DNA from: Symbiodinium natans
Taxonomy: Eukaryota > Sar > Dinophyceae > Suessiales > Symbiodiniaceae
Direction: 5' to 3'
DNA: 20,000 nt
Assembly: GCA_905221605.1 (NCBI GenBank)
Contig: CAJNDS010002172.1
Location: forward strand, 265,613-285,612
Positions within the stretch are counted from its first letter, which is position 1, and each line of letters starts with the position of its first letter. Shown here in pieces: positions 6,601 through 13,290 of the stretch. The notes below the pieces were generated by a model. It did not search any database. It was given only the letters and a program-made list of their open reading frames with translations, and was not told where the DNA came from. The translations under genes and the position numbers were made by a program.

Positions 6601-9600
6601 GAGTTCAGTGGCGTGGTGGCAAGTGCACAGCCTCACATCCTGTTCTGGGGGAACTTCGCGTTCGTGATCTGAATGGGTGCCCTTGTTTAGAAAAGGAGGT
6701 GGCGCTTCAGATCATTGATGAAATGGATTGGTGCTCCCCAAAGCAAGCTTTGAAGGTGGCACGTATGGTTCAAGGGTGTCCGAATACGGACAACGAGGTG
6801 GCTGTAAAAACGTCGTTGCAAAGCGCAGCGCGGACAGCGTCAGCGAATGAGGAGGAGTTCGTCCAGGCATGCTGGCGATTTCTTCGGTGGTATTATGGGG
6901 ATATACCAGAAAATATGCTGATGGAGCTGTTGCCACGTGGAGATATTGCGGCGTTGCCTTTCAACCGTCATAAAAGGAGACGGCTGGCACGAGCAAAAAG
7001 GGTGGTGGTACACCTATTTTCGGGAAAACAAAAATGGCATTTTCCCAGTCGGGATGTGGAGGTACTGGAGCTGGATTTGACAAAAGGCGGTGACCTACAT
7101 AATTCGAGCGTCTGGAAGTATCTTCTGCATCTGGCGGCTGAAGGAAAGGTGGTTGCTGTGGTTGGAGGACCTCCATGCAGGACAGTGTCAAGGTTGAGAG
7201 GTGAAGACGGTGGTCCACCTGTATTACGCCGGCGCTGTGGGCCTGAACGGTTGGGATTAAAGAGTCTTCCTTGGCCACATCAAGAATTAGCTCAAAAGGA
7301 TGGTGTTTTACTTCTGAAGATGCTTTTCCTATATGACGTGGCGGTGCATTCAAGGTGTGGAACTGCTGAAGTCATCAATGGAAGTTCTGTCTTCTTTGGC
7401 ATGGAAAGCCCTGGGGACCCTGAACTCATAGGGAAAGATTTCTCTCAGAACGGCAAAACGGTCTTGAGTGCTGAGGATCTGGTGGATGGTTCTCAGGAAG
7501 GGCTCTCAAGTCCTACCTTCTGGAGTTGGCCAGAGGTGAAAAGCTTTTGTGAGCGTTATGGAATGTACGCTGCACACTTTGATCAAGGAGCATTGGGACA
7601 TGCTCTGGTGAAACCTACGACTTTCCTGGTGTCTGATATGGAACTATGGGAATCGTTGGAACAGGTTCGCGTGGTTGTTCCGTGGTCGGCAACATTCGCT
7701 TCTACCCTGGAAGAGCGTATTGGACAATCCTCTATATGGGCGCGATGGGCGTTTGGATTGGTTAAAAGAATACGTCACAGGTTGGCACAATGGTTGCATG
7801 AGAGCGATGCTGAACGGGAAGCTATGGGGTTAAAAAAAGAAGAACGAGAAGGGACGTTACGGAGGTTGACGACTGAGGAGCGAGCTTTCCGTGACCATTG
7901 CCTAAGGGGGCATATTCCTTTCAGACGTGATTGTCAAATCTGTGTGTCTGCCGCTGGAAAAGAGCGTCGCCATTTGAGGCGAAAGCATGGGGATGCTTAC
8001 ACTTTATCATTGGACTTAGCGGGTCCATACAAGTGTTCGAAGGATGCTCACCAGCAGAAGCCACGACACGCTGTTATTGGTGTGTATCAATTTCCAATGT
8101 TGGATCCCAATGTGGGTCGCCCTCCAGAAAAGGAGGAAGATGCGGATGAGGTGGAAGATCACGTGGCAGATGAAGGTGCTGGTGTTGGAGAATGGTTAGG
8201 CGATGCAGTCGCGAACTTCGAGGAGGAAGGCTCTGCACCGGTGGAACCTGCGCCAGTTCTGGAGGCGGAGGTGTTGAAAATTCAAGCTTCTGAGAAATCC
8301 TGGAAGGAACTGAAGGACCACTTGACCCAACCTGTCCGTATGATCAACTTCGTTATGGTGGAGCCGATTGTGGATAAACAGCAAACAACTGTTTTGTCGG
8401 CAGTTCAAAGGATGATGGTGCGCTTGCAGAGACATGGGTATCCGGTGTTGAGAATCCACTCAGATCGAGCGGGGGAGTTTGTCAATGCACGCTTCCGGTC
8501 CTTTTGTGAAACTCGTCTGATATATAGGACCACTGGTGATCCTGGAGTCCCGCAAACAAATGGGCGCGCTGAAGCATGTGTGGGTTTATTCAAACGTGGT
8601 GTCAGGTCGCTCTTAAAGGAGGCGCGACTCGGGCCGGCGTACTGGGCACTGGCTGCTCGCCATTGGTCAATGTTACGGTGGCAGAAAGCTGAAAGGGAGT
8701 TGGGGTTAAATCCTAAAGCATTGCTTCCCTTTGGTGCTCAGATTCAAGTCAAACGTCGTCCGTGGGAGTTGCTGGGTCCGGATGGAACAAAGAAAGGTCG
8801 GCAATGGGTCGATCGTACGCAGCCTGCGCTTCTTTTGGGTCCATGCGATGACCTACCTGGTGGTTATTGGGTGGAAGCTCAAGGGACTGCAAAAGATCCG
8901 GATGAACTGGTGTTATTTCCCTGCACTACGATTTTTTCCAATATAAAGGAACCGCCTGAATTGGAGCTGGAAGGGGTGGTAGAAGAACAGGAGCCTTCTC
9001 CTCCAGAGCATCGTCTCAAGGGGAAAAAACCGGCGCTTCGGTTCGCTGATGAGGAAGGTCCTCCTTTACCTCCGCCTCGCGATCCTCCAGTTCGCCATCG
9101 GTTGATGGAGAAAAGCCCGGCCTCTTCACTGCGTGGTCATGTGGGCTCCTTGCGCTTGCTTCGCAGGCGGGGGGAGAGTCCGCCCTTAGACATTTTCGAG
9201 GATGACATGCAGGGTCTGGGGGAGCTGGAAGAAAATGCAGATGTTGAGGACAATGTTCCTGGTGATGAGTATTGGCCGACTTGCTGTTCTCCTCATGAAA
9301 ATGCTTATTTGGTCTGCAAAAGTGAGACTGCTGGGGATGGAACACAGTTGGAAAAAGAAGAGCAAAAAGCCAAGTCAATGTATGAAAGGTCTATGTATGA
9401 TTACGTGGACTGCGAGGAGCTTTTGGAAGGGATTGTATACCCAAAGAGGGTGAATCGAAGAGGTGGTATCAACAATTGGTGCGCAAGTACGCGAGCTCTG
9501 GTGTTGGGCCACTATACTCATGGCGGAGTGTGTGGTATCACAAAAGAGACTCATCGAAGACCATGGCTATGTCGTTATTTGGCATCATTCGTGAGGCACC

Positions 9601-12536
9601 ACAATCCTGAAGCCAAATTTTCTGCTCTTCAGATCTCATGCAATGCTCCGGTGTCATTGCATAGGGATAGTCACAATGAAAAGCATTGCTGCAATTATGT
9701 GTGTGGCTTTGGTGACTATAAAGATGGTCAGCTGTGGGTTGAGGATGAAAAGGTCTTAGAGGAAGGAGCTGAAGTGGTAGAGCAATCCTATGGGAAGAAA
9801 GTCTTACCTGGAAAATTGGTGGATATCCACTGGAACTTCATGTCGTTCTTTCCGAGAAAGCTGCATGGTCCTATGCCTTGGAAAGGGAACAGGGTATCCT
9901 TGACAGGGTACACACCTGTTTTTATGGAGCGTTTGAGCTACAAGGATAGGTGCTATCTTCTCCAATGCAAGTTTCCTCTTCCGGAACCACAAGCTGAAGA
10001 AGGTGAAAAAAGGAAGTGGTTAAAAATGACGTTGAAAGAGACCTCGCTGGACGACCTTGCAGAGGAAGTCGACTACGCTGTGTTCGAAGCGCATCAATGG
10101 GCTCTAGAGGAGCATTTGAGTATTCGACGCCTAATTGCTGAACAGGAATGTTGCATTTTGGACGAGTTCCATGGATCGGCCAATGAGTCGAATGAGGAGA
10201 AAGGATCAGAGACTAGAGAATGGCTGGTTAAAGCAAAAAGGGCTGAGGAACAGCTCTCGAAGTTTTTGGTCAAAGCAGCTCAAGTTCAGCAAATGGTGCA
10301 AGAAAATACCGCGCTTGAGGCAGCAGAGGAGGTTGAGTTCCTGCAAACAAAAACAATCCCTACACAAGAAGCCATGCAAGAGCTGGAAAAGTGGAGGGAA
10401 TCATTGTCGGACGAGGTGACGTCTTTGGTGAAAGAGTTGGAGGTGGTGGAACCAACAACTCAAGAAAAGCTGGACAAATTGGCGGAAGAGCCTAATGCAC
10501 CGGTGATTGAGTACGTTCCCAGTCTGGTGGTGTTTACCCGGAAGCAAGGGACAGGGAGGCGACGTGCCCGTATCTGTGCATGTGGAAACTTCATTTCGTC
10601 AACGGCAGCTACAGAATATGAAGGGCCGAGGTCACTCAGTCGTCACTCGCTGTACGCTCCAGGCTTAGATTCAACTACATTCAGGTGTCAAGTGAGGCAC
10701 GCAGCATATATGGTATGGATCATCGCTGGCTTAGACATTTCCAAAGCTTTTCTGACGGCGCCGATGAATAGGGCGCAAAGAGAAGGGCGTTTGGTGGTGG
10801 TGCAGCCCCCAAGGGCGGCGGTGAAATTGGGTCTTTGCACAAAGGAGGAGCGGTGGATTGTGAGAAAGGCCTTGTACGGTTTGGCCGAAAGTCCTGCAGC
10901 ATGGGTGGAGTGGCGAGACCAACGTCTTCAAGGTATGTCTTGGGTGTCAAAGGATGGACAAGCAATGAGCTTTCAGAGGTCCAATGCAGACCCAAGTCTG
11001 TTCCTTATTATGGCACAAGAAAAGCCGGAAGGTGCAAGCAAGTTGGTAGGGACAATGGGTCTTTACGTGGATGATTTTTTGATGGCTGGGACTATGACAG
11101 TGCTCCGGGAGGCCTTGGAACAGATTAGGAAGGAGTGGAAAACTTCTGAACCCGAGTTCTGTGGTCCAGGCTGCGGTGATGGATTCCTGAAGTTTTTGGG
11201 TGTCCAAATCTGGTATCGAAATGGCAGCTTCTTTCTCAACCAGGAGGACTTTGTGAGAGATTTGCTGAACCGACGAGGGTATCAGATCGATGAAACTGGA
11301 AAAGGGAGTAACCTGCCAATGGTGAAAGAAACTCCAGGTGAAGAAGAGGAGGTGGATATTCCTTCCTTGCGAGCGGCTCAAGGTGCCGTAGGGGAGTTCC
11401 TCTGGGTGGCAATCAAAACTCGACCTGATTTGGCGTTCTGCACGAGCCAGTTGTCTTTGTGGACATCCCGAAGGCCACGATTTGTGGTTAAAAAGGCTGA
11501 GGAAGTTTTCCGATACCTTGCTGCAACTCCAACGTTAGGCTTGACGTTCGGAGCAATCGCAACATGCGAAAAAGAAAGGAATGAGGTGTTGCGTTATGGA
11601 CGAGGTGTTAAGGTGGTGGAGTCCTACGCGGATGCCAGCTTTGCAGCAGGTGAAAATTGGGGTGACTGTCCAGTGATGTGGGCAACACAAAGACAACCAA
11701 CGGTGGCTTTAAGTACAGCTGAAGCTGAATTACATGCGTCCATAGAGGGAGCAACGATGATTCAGTCGTGCACCCCTATAATTGCCGCTTTGGTTGGAAC
11801 AGGTGAAGAATCGCTGCAAAAAGTGCTGTATACAGATTCGGTTTCAACGTGCTCGATCATTCAATATCCTGCTGGAAGCTGGAGAACAAGACACCTGAGA
11901 ATTCGAGCAGCCGGTGTCAGGTCTCTGGTGGACCGTGGTTATATGGTGATAGCGCACCTTCGCGGTGAGTATATGATCGCTGACCTGTTGACTAAGTTAA
12001 TGAGTGGACAGGTGTACGCAAAGCAAAAGGCACTTTGGGGTCTCAGACTGTTGGTTCAAGGAACTGACTTGGAAAAAGCCTCGCTTGCAATGGCGGTCAT
12101 GATGGTGGCTGCATCTCTGCAAGGGATGGCAACTGGTGGCGAAGAAGTGTCCACGGCTGGATTCTTTTGCTCAGAAGAAGGGGTGTGCAAGGTCGCCAAC
12201 ACGTCTACGGTGATGGTTCTGGCTCAAGGTATTGAAATGGTTGTCAACAATTCAGACCTTGTTGCGTATTTGGTGGCAGCAATTATACTCTGGGAACTGG
12301 CATGGTGCCTCTTTCGACGGCTGCATAAATGGCTGTGGATCAAGAAAGCGGTGGTTATTCCTGCGAGTGCCACTTTGTATACAACAGTGGGTGGGAACTG
12401 TATGCACGCAAGCAGTGACTGTGATGTTCTGCGATATTCACAGCCCAGGGCTAAGACGCTTTGTAAGCATTGCCTCAAGGATGGCTGGGTGGTGAATGCT
12501 GAGTTCCTTGGTGAGGAACGGGCTGCTGGAACGTGA
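3621..12536 (+). CDS. copia-type gag-pol polyprotein with extra enzyme-like domains
   Basis: A single frame of 2971 codons. I chose the ATG at 3621, in strong context (GCCATGG); the same frame extends upstream only to a TTG at 3591. Order by residue: acidic/Pro-rich N-terminus with a short coiled coil (about 148-180); Gag-like helical region (about 401-560); CCCH finger (C612-H632) and CCHC knuckle (C642-C655); two retropepsin-like units (D771, D932); C5-methyltransferase-like domain (about 1125-1345); integrase (HHCC 1426-1441, D1465, D1615, E1651); 2OG-Fe(II) oxygenase-like domain (about 1920-2120); helical linker; reverse transcriptase (D2372, YVDD 2482-2485); RNase H (D2671, E2701/E2703, D2739, D2788); a tail with a membrane-like helix and a Cys/His cluster. 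Usual copia polyproteins are near 1400 residues. No frameshift separates gag from pol, so Gag excess would need splicing, readthrough or processing. Confidence 0.95.
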   Translation: MDMMRRRSEPGLSPTANEAEGNRGGGGEDRQQMVQALTDGREVAMIQPTPQVENEVVPVQAANPFWSERAQEEMRLRQSRPASLPASGGDRSGEGTRRPPSLQDLLGQEPAPVERPSSGLMGQMERGTIGGVQADEELIPDVSGEEQTEDMAVVKRALKELLVQTKELGNRLHRVEEKSYTSAASGSASRARSSGVVDANTAYPLGMTPEKQYLPGQVFYTDGMGGFWTVLPDGTWLPIEGYDLPKGCDLQSLPGSRKGDVQVEDEKEVPMMHVAEGKKPSRLPPLNYPTGGPASGGYASGPPGLTHVPITSVPSGVDGSAAPVGNQPGFVSARETATQENSAGSGGYTMVDDVPYRWKMVAGKLELEKVPLTAVAPGIGHGLPQGPGGRVSLPPGALEGLKVVQTVHVLLEQRAVSLLLQAIPERLKTEIVSTRMLGSVMIFYKLLTVYQPGGANERSTMLNFLVQPSPATSISEAIKGVRQWAQWRSRLRELRAAEPDATLLIKGLDGLSSALLAKHPTVHFRVASFREKLGVDYSPTSETATKLAEMLQAEFELLLHSAGEQEVKQDSDAKKRARLNKAQKGTGDETEEGDKGKGKGKRYSGDGERPFCWIYGKTDAGCKFGSRCKFRHDKDSLERGRCFECGAVGHLQPQCPYKDGASSNVDSNPERSRSKGNSPKGGKGGKGAKWGNAKKAEVAEGGDETANAGLDKGSASPSSPSTANQVLVEALEVLKSMKLSSEQSASNGDPSIRMLCGSGLLQQEGRVALVDTAATHLVRTLFPWECLPDTTVMVQSALGGVTMRITEKGTLIREDNGPLIIPLWLILEFGANLTVINGMCHVGAKSSLDQLLWFEHGCLVMDYKTAEKMVLHAEGQRVSWSHSQWRNGRADCGVGSSDATLLPKQGEGRGVCVLHVARVSDTNECSGMGMLDSGASHPLRSLRPGEQLPQQKVLVSLAVGSREMCITPGGTLVTPEMVDPLVPIGKASALVGLRVQWRGGKCTASHPVLGELRVRDLNGCPCLEKEVALQIIDEMDWCSPKQALKVARMVQGCPNTDNEVAVKTSLQSAARTASANEEEFVQACWRFLRWYYGDIPENMLMELLPRGDIAALPFNRHKRRRLARAKRVVVHLFSGKQKWHFPSRDVEVLELDLTKGGDLHNSSVWKYLLHLAAEGKVVAVVGGPPCRTVSRLRGEDGGPPVLRRRCGPERLGLKSLPWPHQELAQKDGVLLLKMLFLYDVAVHSRCGTAEVINGSSVFFGMESPGDPELIGKDFSQNGKTVLSAEDLVDGSQEGLSSPTFWSWPEVKSFCERYGMYAAHFDQGALGHALVKPTTFLVSDMELWESLEQVRVVVPWSATFASTLEERIGQSSIWARWAFGLVKRIRHRLAQWLHESDAEREAMGLKKEEREGTLRRLTTEERAFRDHCLRGHIPFRRDCQICVSAAGKERRHLRRKHGDAYTLSLDLAGPYKCSKDAHQQKPRHAVIGVYQFPMLDPNVGRPPEKEEDADEVEDHVADEGAGVGEWLGDAVANFEEEGSAPVEPAPVLEAEVLKIQASEKSWKELKDHLTQPVRMINFVMVEPIVDKQQTTVLSAVQRMMVRLQRHGYPVLRIHSDRAGEFVNARFRSFCETRLIYRTTGDPGVPQTNGRAEACVGLFKRGVRSLLKEARLGPAYWALAARHWSMLRWQKAERELGLNPKALLPFGAQIQVKRRPWELLGPDGTKKGRQWVDRTQPALLLGPCDDLPGGYWVEAQGTAKDPDELVLFPCTTIFSNIKEPPELELEGVVEEQEPSPPEHRLKGKKPALRFADEEGPPLPPPRDPPVRHRLMEKSPASSLRGHVGSLRLLRRRGESPPLDIFEDDMQGLGELEENADVEDNVPGDEYWPTCCSPHENAYLVCKSETAGDGTQLEKEEQKAKSMYERSMYDYVDCEELLEGIVYPKRVNRRGGINNWCASTRALVLGHYTHGGVCGITKETHRRPWLCRYLASFVRHHNPEAKFSALQISCNAPVSLHRDSHNEKHCCNYVCGFGDYKDGQLWVEDEKVLEEGAEVVEQSYGKKVLPGKLVDIHWNFMSFFPRKLHGPMPWKGNRVSLTGYTPVFMERLSYKDRCYLLQCKFPLPEPQAEEGEKRKWLKMTLKETSLDDLAEEVDYAVFEAHQWALEEHLSIRRLIAEQECCILDEFHGSANESNEEKGSETREWLVKAKRAEEQLSKFLVKAAQVQQMVQENTALEAAEEVEFLQTKTIPTQEAMQELEKWRESLSDEVTSLVKELEVVEPTTQEKLDKLAEEPNAPVIEYVPSLVVFTRKQGTGRRRARICACGNFISSTAATEYEGPRSLSRHSLYAPGLDSTTFRCQVRHAAYMVWIIAGLDISKAFLTAPMNRAQREGRLVVVQPPRAAVKLGLCTKEERWIVRKALYGLAESPAAWVEWRDQRLQGMSWVSKDGQAMSFQRSNADPSLFLIMAQEKPEGASKLVGTMGLYVDDFLMAGTMTVLREALEQIRKEWKTSEPEFCGPGCGDGFLKFLGVQIWYRNGSFFLNQEDFVRDLLNRRGYQIDETGKGSNLPMVKETPGEEEEVDIPSLRAAQGAVGEFLWVAIKTRPDLAFCTSQLSLWTSRRPRFVVKKAEEVFRYLAATPTLGLTFGAIATCEKERNEVLRYGRGVKVVESYADASFAAGENWGDCPVMWATQRQPTVALSTAEAELHASIEGATMIQSCTPIIAALVGTGEESLQKVLYTDSVSTCSIIQYPAGSWRTRHLRIRAAGVRSLVDRGYMVIAHLRGEYMIADLLTKLMSGQVYAKQKALWGLRLLVQGTDLEKASLAMAVMMVAASLQGMATGGEEVSTAGFFCSEEGVCKVANTSTVMVLAQGIEMVVNNSDLVAYLVAAIILWELAWCLFRRLHKWLWIKKAVVIPASATLYTTVGGNCMHASSDCDVLRYSQPRAKTLCKHCLKDGWVVNAEFLGEERAAGT
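4821..5300 (+). other. Gag-like domain of the polyprotein
   Basis: Residues about 401-560 are predominantly helical, with Leu/Trp-rich segments (HVLLEQRAVSLLLQAIPERL; GVRQWAQWRSRLRELRA). They lie just before the zinc fingers, the position of the capsid-like part of copia Gag. The assignment rests mainly on position and composition. Confidence 0.6.
5454..5585 (+). other. CCCH finger plus CCHC zinc knuckle
   Basis: C612-x9-C622-x5-C628-x3-H632 fits a CCCH RNA-binding finger. Nine residues later C642-x2-C645-x4-H650-x4-C655 (CFECGAVGHLQPQC) is a classic retroelement nucleocapsid knuckle. Lys/Gly-rich, RNA-binding-like sequence flanks both. The CCCH finger is an addition to the standard copia Gag and suggests selective RNA packaging; that role is inferred. 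Confidence 0.9.
5913..6680 (+). other. two tandem retropepsin-like protease units
   Basis: Unit 1 has VDTAATH with D771. Unit 2 has LDSGASH with D932, the normal copia protease signature. After each motif the sequences align (LFPWECLP with LRPGEQLP; VTMRITEKGTLI with MCITPGGTLV), which indicates duplication. Retropepsins normally work as homodimers with one Asp from each chain. Two units 161 residues apart in one chain could act as a covalent pseudodimer, or unit 1 could be a diverged regulatory copy. Confidence 0.7.
6993..7655 (+). other. C5-cytosine methyltransferase-like domain
   Basis: Located between protease and integrase, residues about 1125-1345. Motif I-like VVVHLFSG (H1131), motif II-like EVLELDL, motif IV-like VVGGPPCRTVSRLR with the would-be catalytic Cys1186, motif VI-like FFGMESPGDP (E1262), and a late KPTTFLVSD (K1331). 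In active C5 enzymes motif I is usually D-x-F-x-G-x-G and motif IV PCQ. Here the second motif I glycine is missing and PCQ is PCR, so activity is doubtful. Cytosine methyltransferases have been reported inside dinoflagellate retrotransposons, which supports the reading. Confidence 0.55.
7878..8942 (+). other. integrase domain with acidic insertion
   Basis: The zinc-binding site is H1426-x4-H1431-x6-C1438-x2-C1441 (HCLRGHIPFRRDCQIC). The catalytic triad is D1465 (LSLDLAG), D1615 (IHSDRAGEF) and E1651 (NGRAEACV), with exactly 35 residues between D1615 and E1651, the canonical DDE spacing. D1465 and D1615 are separated by 149 residues, about 80-90 more than I would expect in copia, because of a Glu/Asp-rich insertion (about 1490-1560). 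All catalytic residues are intact. Confidence 0.93.
9378..9980 (+). other. 2OG-Fe(II) oxygenase-like domain
   Basis: Located between integrase and reverse transcriptase, residues about 1920-2120. The iron-binding facial triad can be read as H2014-R-D2016 (VSLHRDSHNEKHCCNY) and H2082 (FFPRKLHGPMPW), and R2091 (GNRVSLTGYTP) fits the 2-oxoglutarate-binding arginine on the strand after the distal His. QLWVEDE and the flanking strands suit a double-stranded beta-helix. The family includes AlkB-type demethylases, TET/JBP enzymes and prolyl hydroxylases; which is closest cannot be told by eye. Not a standard copia domain. Confidence 0.65.
10488..11540 (+). other. reverse transcriptase domain
   Basis: Entry region VPSLVVFTRK, palm motif A GLDISKAFLTAP (D2372), motif B area RKALYGLAESPAAW, and catalytic YVDDFLMAG (D2484, D2485), then FLGVQIWY and the connection segment KTRPDLAF. 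All polymerase aspartates are present. This is the copia-family RT type. Confidence 0.97.
11613..12005 (+). other. RNase H domain
   Basis: D2671 (SYADASF), E2701/E2703 (LSTAEAEL), D2739 (LYTDSVS) and D2788 (IADLLTK) give the four acidic residues of copia RNase H. ADLLTK is the characteristic end motif. Confidence 0.95.
12006..12533 (+). other. C-terminal tail: membrane-like helix and Cys/His cluster
   Basis: About 180 residues follow RNase H. A Met/Ala-rich stretch (SLAMAVMMVAASLQGMA) is followed by a 19-residue hydrophobic run (2880-2898, LVAYLVAAIILWELAWCLF) and basic RRLHKW, which looks like a transmembrane or amphipathic helix. Then C2927-x-H2929-x4-C2934 and C2948-x2-C2951 form a possible zinc site. 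Function unknown. There is no signal peptide, and I do not call it an envelope. Confidence 0.5.
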
Positions 12537-12721
12537 ATTTTCCAAGTACGAGGTGAAAAAATCCTCAATGGTAAAGGATTCAGCCAATGAGCTGAAGGTT
12601 CGTCCTGGATGACGTTAAACCATAATGTGCATTTCAAGCAGCTGGCTGCTGCCTAAATGGCGGTTTTTGGCCAAAGAACGGCATCTCCAATGTGTCCTAG
12701 GAAATCCTAGGACAGGGGGAG
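12537..12721 (+). other. 3' untranslated stretch with two hairpins and polypurine tract
   Basis: Hairpin A (12659-12682) is GGCGGTTTTTGG against CCAAAGAACGGC, an imperfect 12-bp stem. Hairpin B (12693-12714) is a perfect inverted repeat, TGTCCTAGGA-AA-TCCTAGGACA. The polypurine tract AGGGGGAG (12714-12721) abuts the 3' LTR and would prime plus-strand DNA synthesis. Hairpin B ends on the first base of the polypurine tract, so RNA structure could position RNase H cleavage. Confidence 0.8.
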
Positions 12722-12949
12722 TGCGGAGCTGCAACTAGTATTGTAGAAAAGAGTTGGTGATGGGAGTTGAAGGGGTCAATGAACCCGGATATTTTTGGCT
12801 CAAGGCTCAAGAAACGTGGGCAATGCGCCCTACGGAAAAGGTGTGTTTGGTTGTGCTTTGGGTTTTGTCTTCGGTTGTTCCAGGGGAATCAAGGGCTTCT
12901 GTTGGGGCTGACTGTTTTGTTCCCTGTCCTCCTTCGGTTGCCCCCCGTA
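12722..12949 (+). repeat. 3' LTR
   Basis: Direct copy of 3331-3558 with no difference seen. It contains the same spliced-leader-like motif (12793-12811). It is followed at once by TAGGG and then the resumed TTTAGGG array. Confidence 0.96.
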
Positions 12950-13037
12950 TAGGGTTTAGGGTTAGGGTTTAGGGTTTAGGGTTTAGGGTTTAGGGTTTAG
13001 GGTTTAGGGTTTAGTGTTTAGGGTTTAGGGTTTAGGG
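12950..13037 (+). repeat. interrupted TTTAGGG array, right target flank
   Basis: It begins with the TAGGG duplication and continues for about 12 units. Removing the element and one TAGGG restores a continuous TTTAGGG register with the left flank. Confidence 0.93.
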
Positions 13038-13131
13038 TTTGGGGTTTGGGGTTTGGGGTTTGGGGTTTGGGGTTTGGGGTTTGGGGTTTGGGGTTTGGGG
13101 TTTGGGGTTTGGGGTTTGGGGTTTGGGGTTT
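13038..13131 (+). repeat. homogeneous TTTGGGG array
   Basis: About 13 nearly perfect units of TTTGGGG directly adjoin the TTTAGGG array. One A-to-G variant has been amplified as a block, implying local expansion after mutation. Confidence 0.96.
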
Positions 13132-13159
13132 ACGATTGAGGGTCAAGGGTTTAGGGTTT

Positions 13160-13290
13160 GGAGCTTGGGAAAGCTGTGTTGCTAGGCCGCCTGAGGCTCT
13201 TGCGCAAAATCCGCTGCTGTGAGAAATTCTACCAAAGCAGTCTCCGGGCGCATGATGTGCGTGTCGACCTCGCTGGGTGCATGGGGCTGT
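13160..13290. CDS. exon-like segment, unknown product
   Basis: The plus frame reads RLRLLRKIRCCEKFYQSSLR and continues AHDVRVDLAGCMG after a TTGCTAG acceptor-like site. The minus frame reads EVDTHIMRPETALVEFLTAA then DFAQEPQ, after CACCCAG and before a possible GC donor (CTCAG|GC). Coding origin is likely, the strand is undecided, and I recognise no family. Confidence 0.3.

Larger units (their letters stand above)
3331..12949 (+). mobile_element. intact Ty1/copia-type LTR retrotransposon (9.6 kb)
   Basis: The element is bounded by two 228-bp direct LTRs with TAGGG on each side. In order it holds a 5' LTR, a primer-binding site, one 2971-codon gag-pol frame, a 185-bp 3' untranslated stretch with two hairpins, a polypurine tract and a 3' LTR. 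Integrase before reverse transcriptase places it in the copia order and not the gypsy order. The LTRs look identical by eye and the frame has no stop, so it probably inserted recently and may be able to move. At roughly twice the usual copia coding length, it carries extra enzyme-like domains. It interrupts a TTTAGGG array in register. Confidence 0.97.

Noticed and set aside
12258-12533. An envelope-type glycoprotein
   Set aside because: There is no signal peptide, separate frame or furin-like site; a single hydrophobic helix is not enough.
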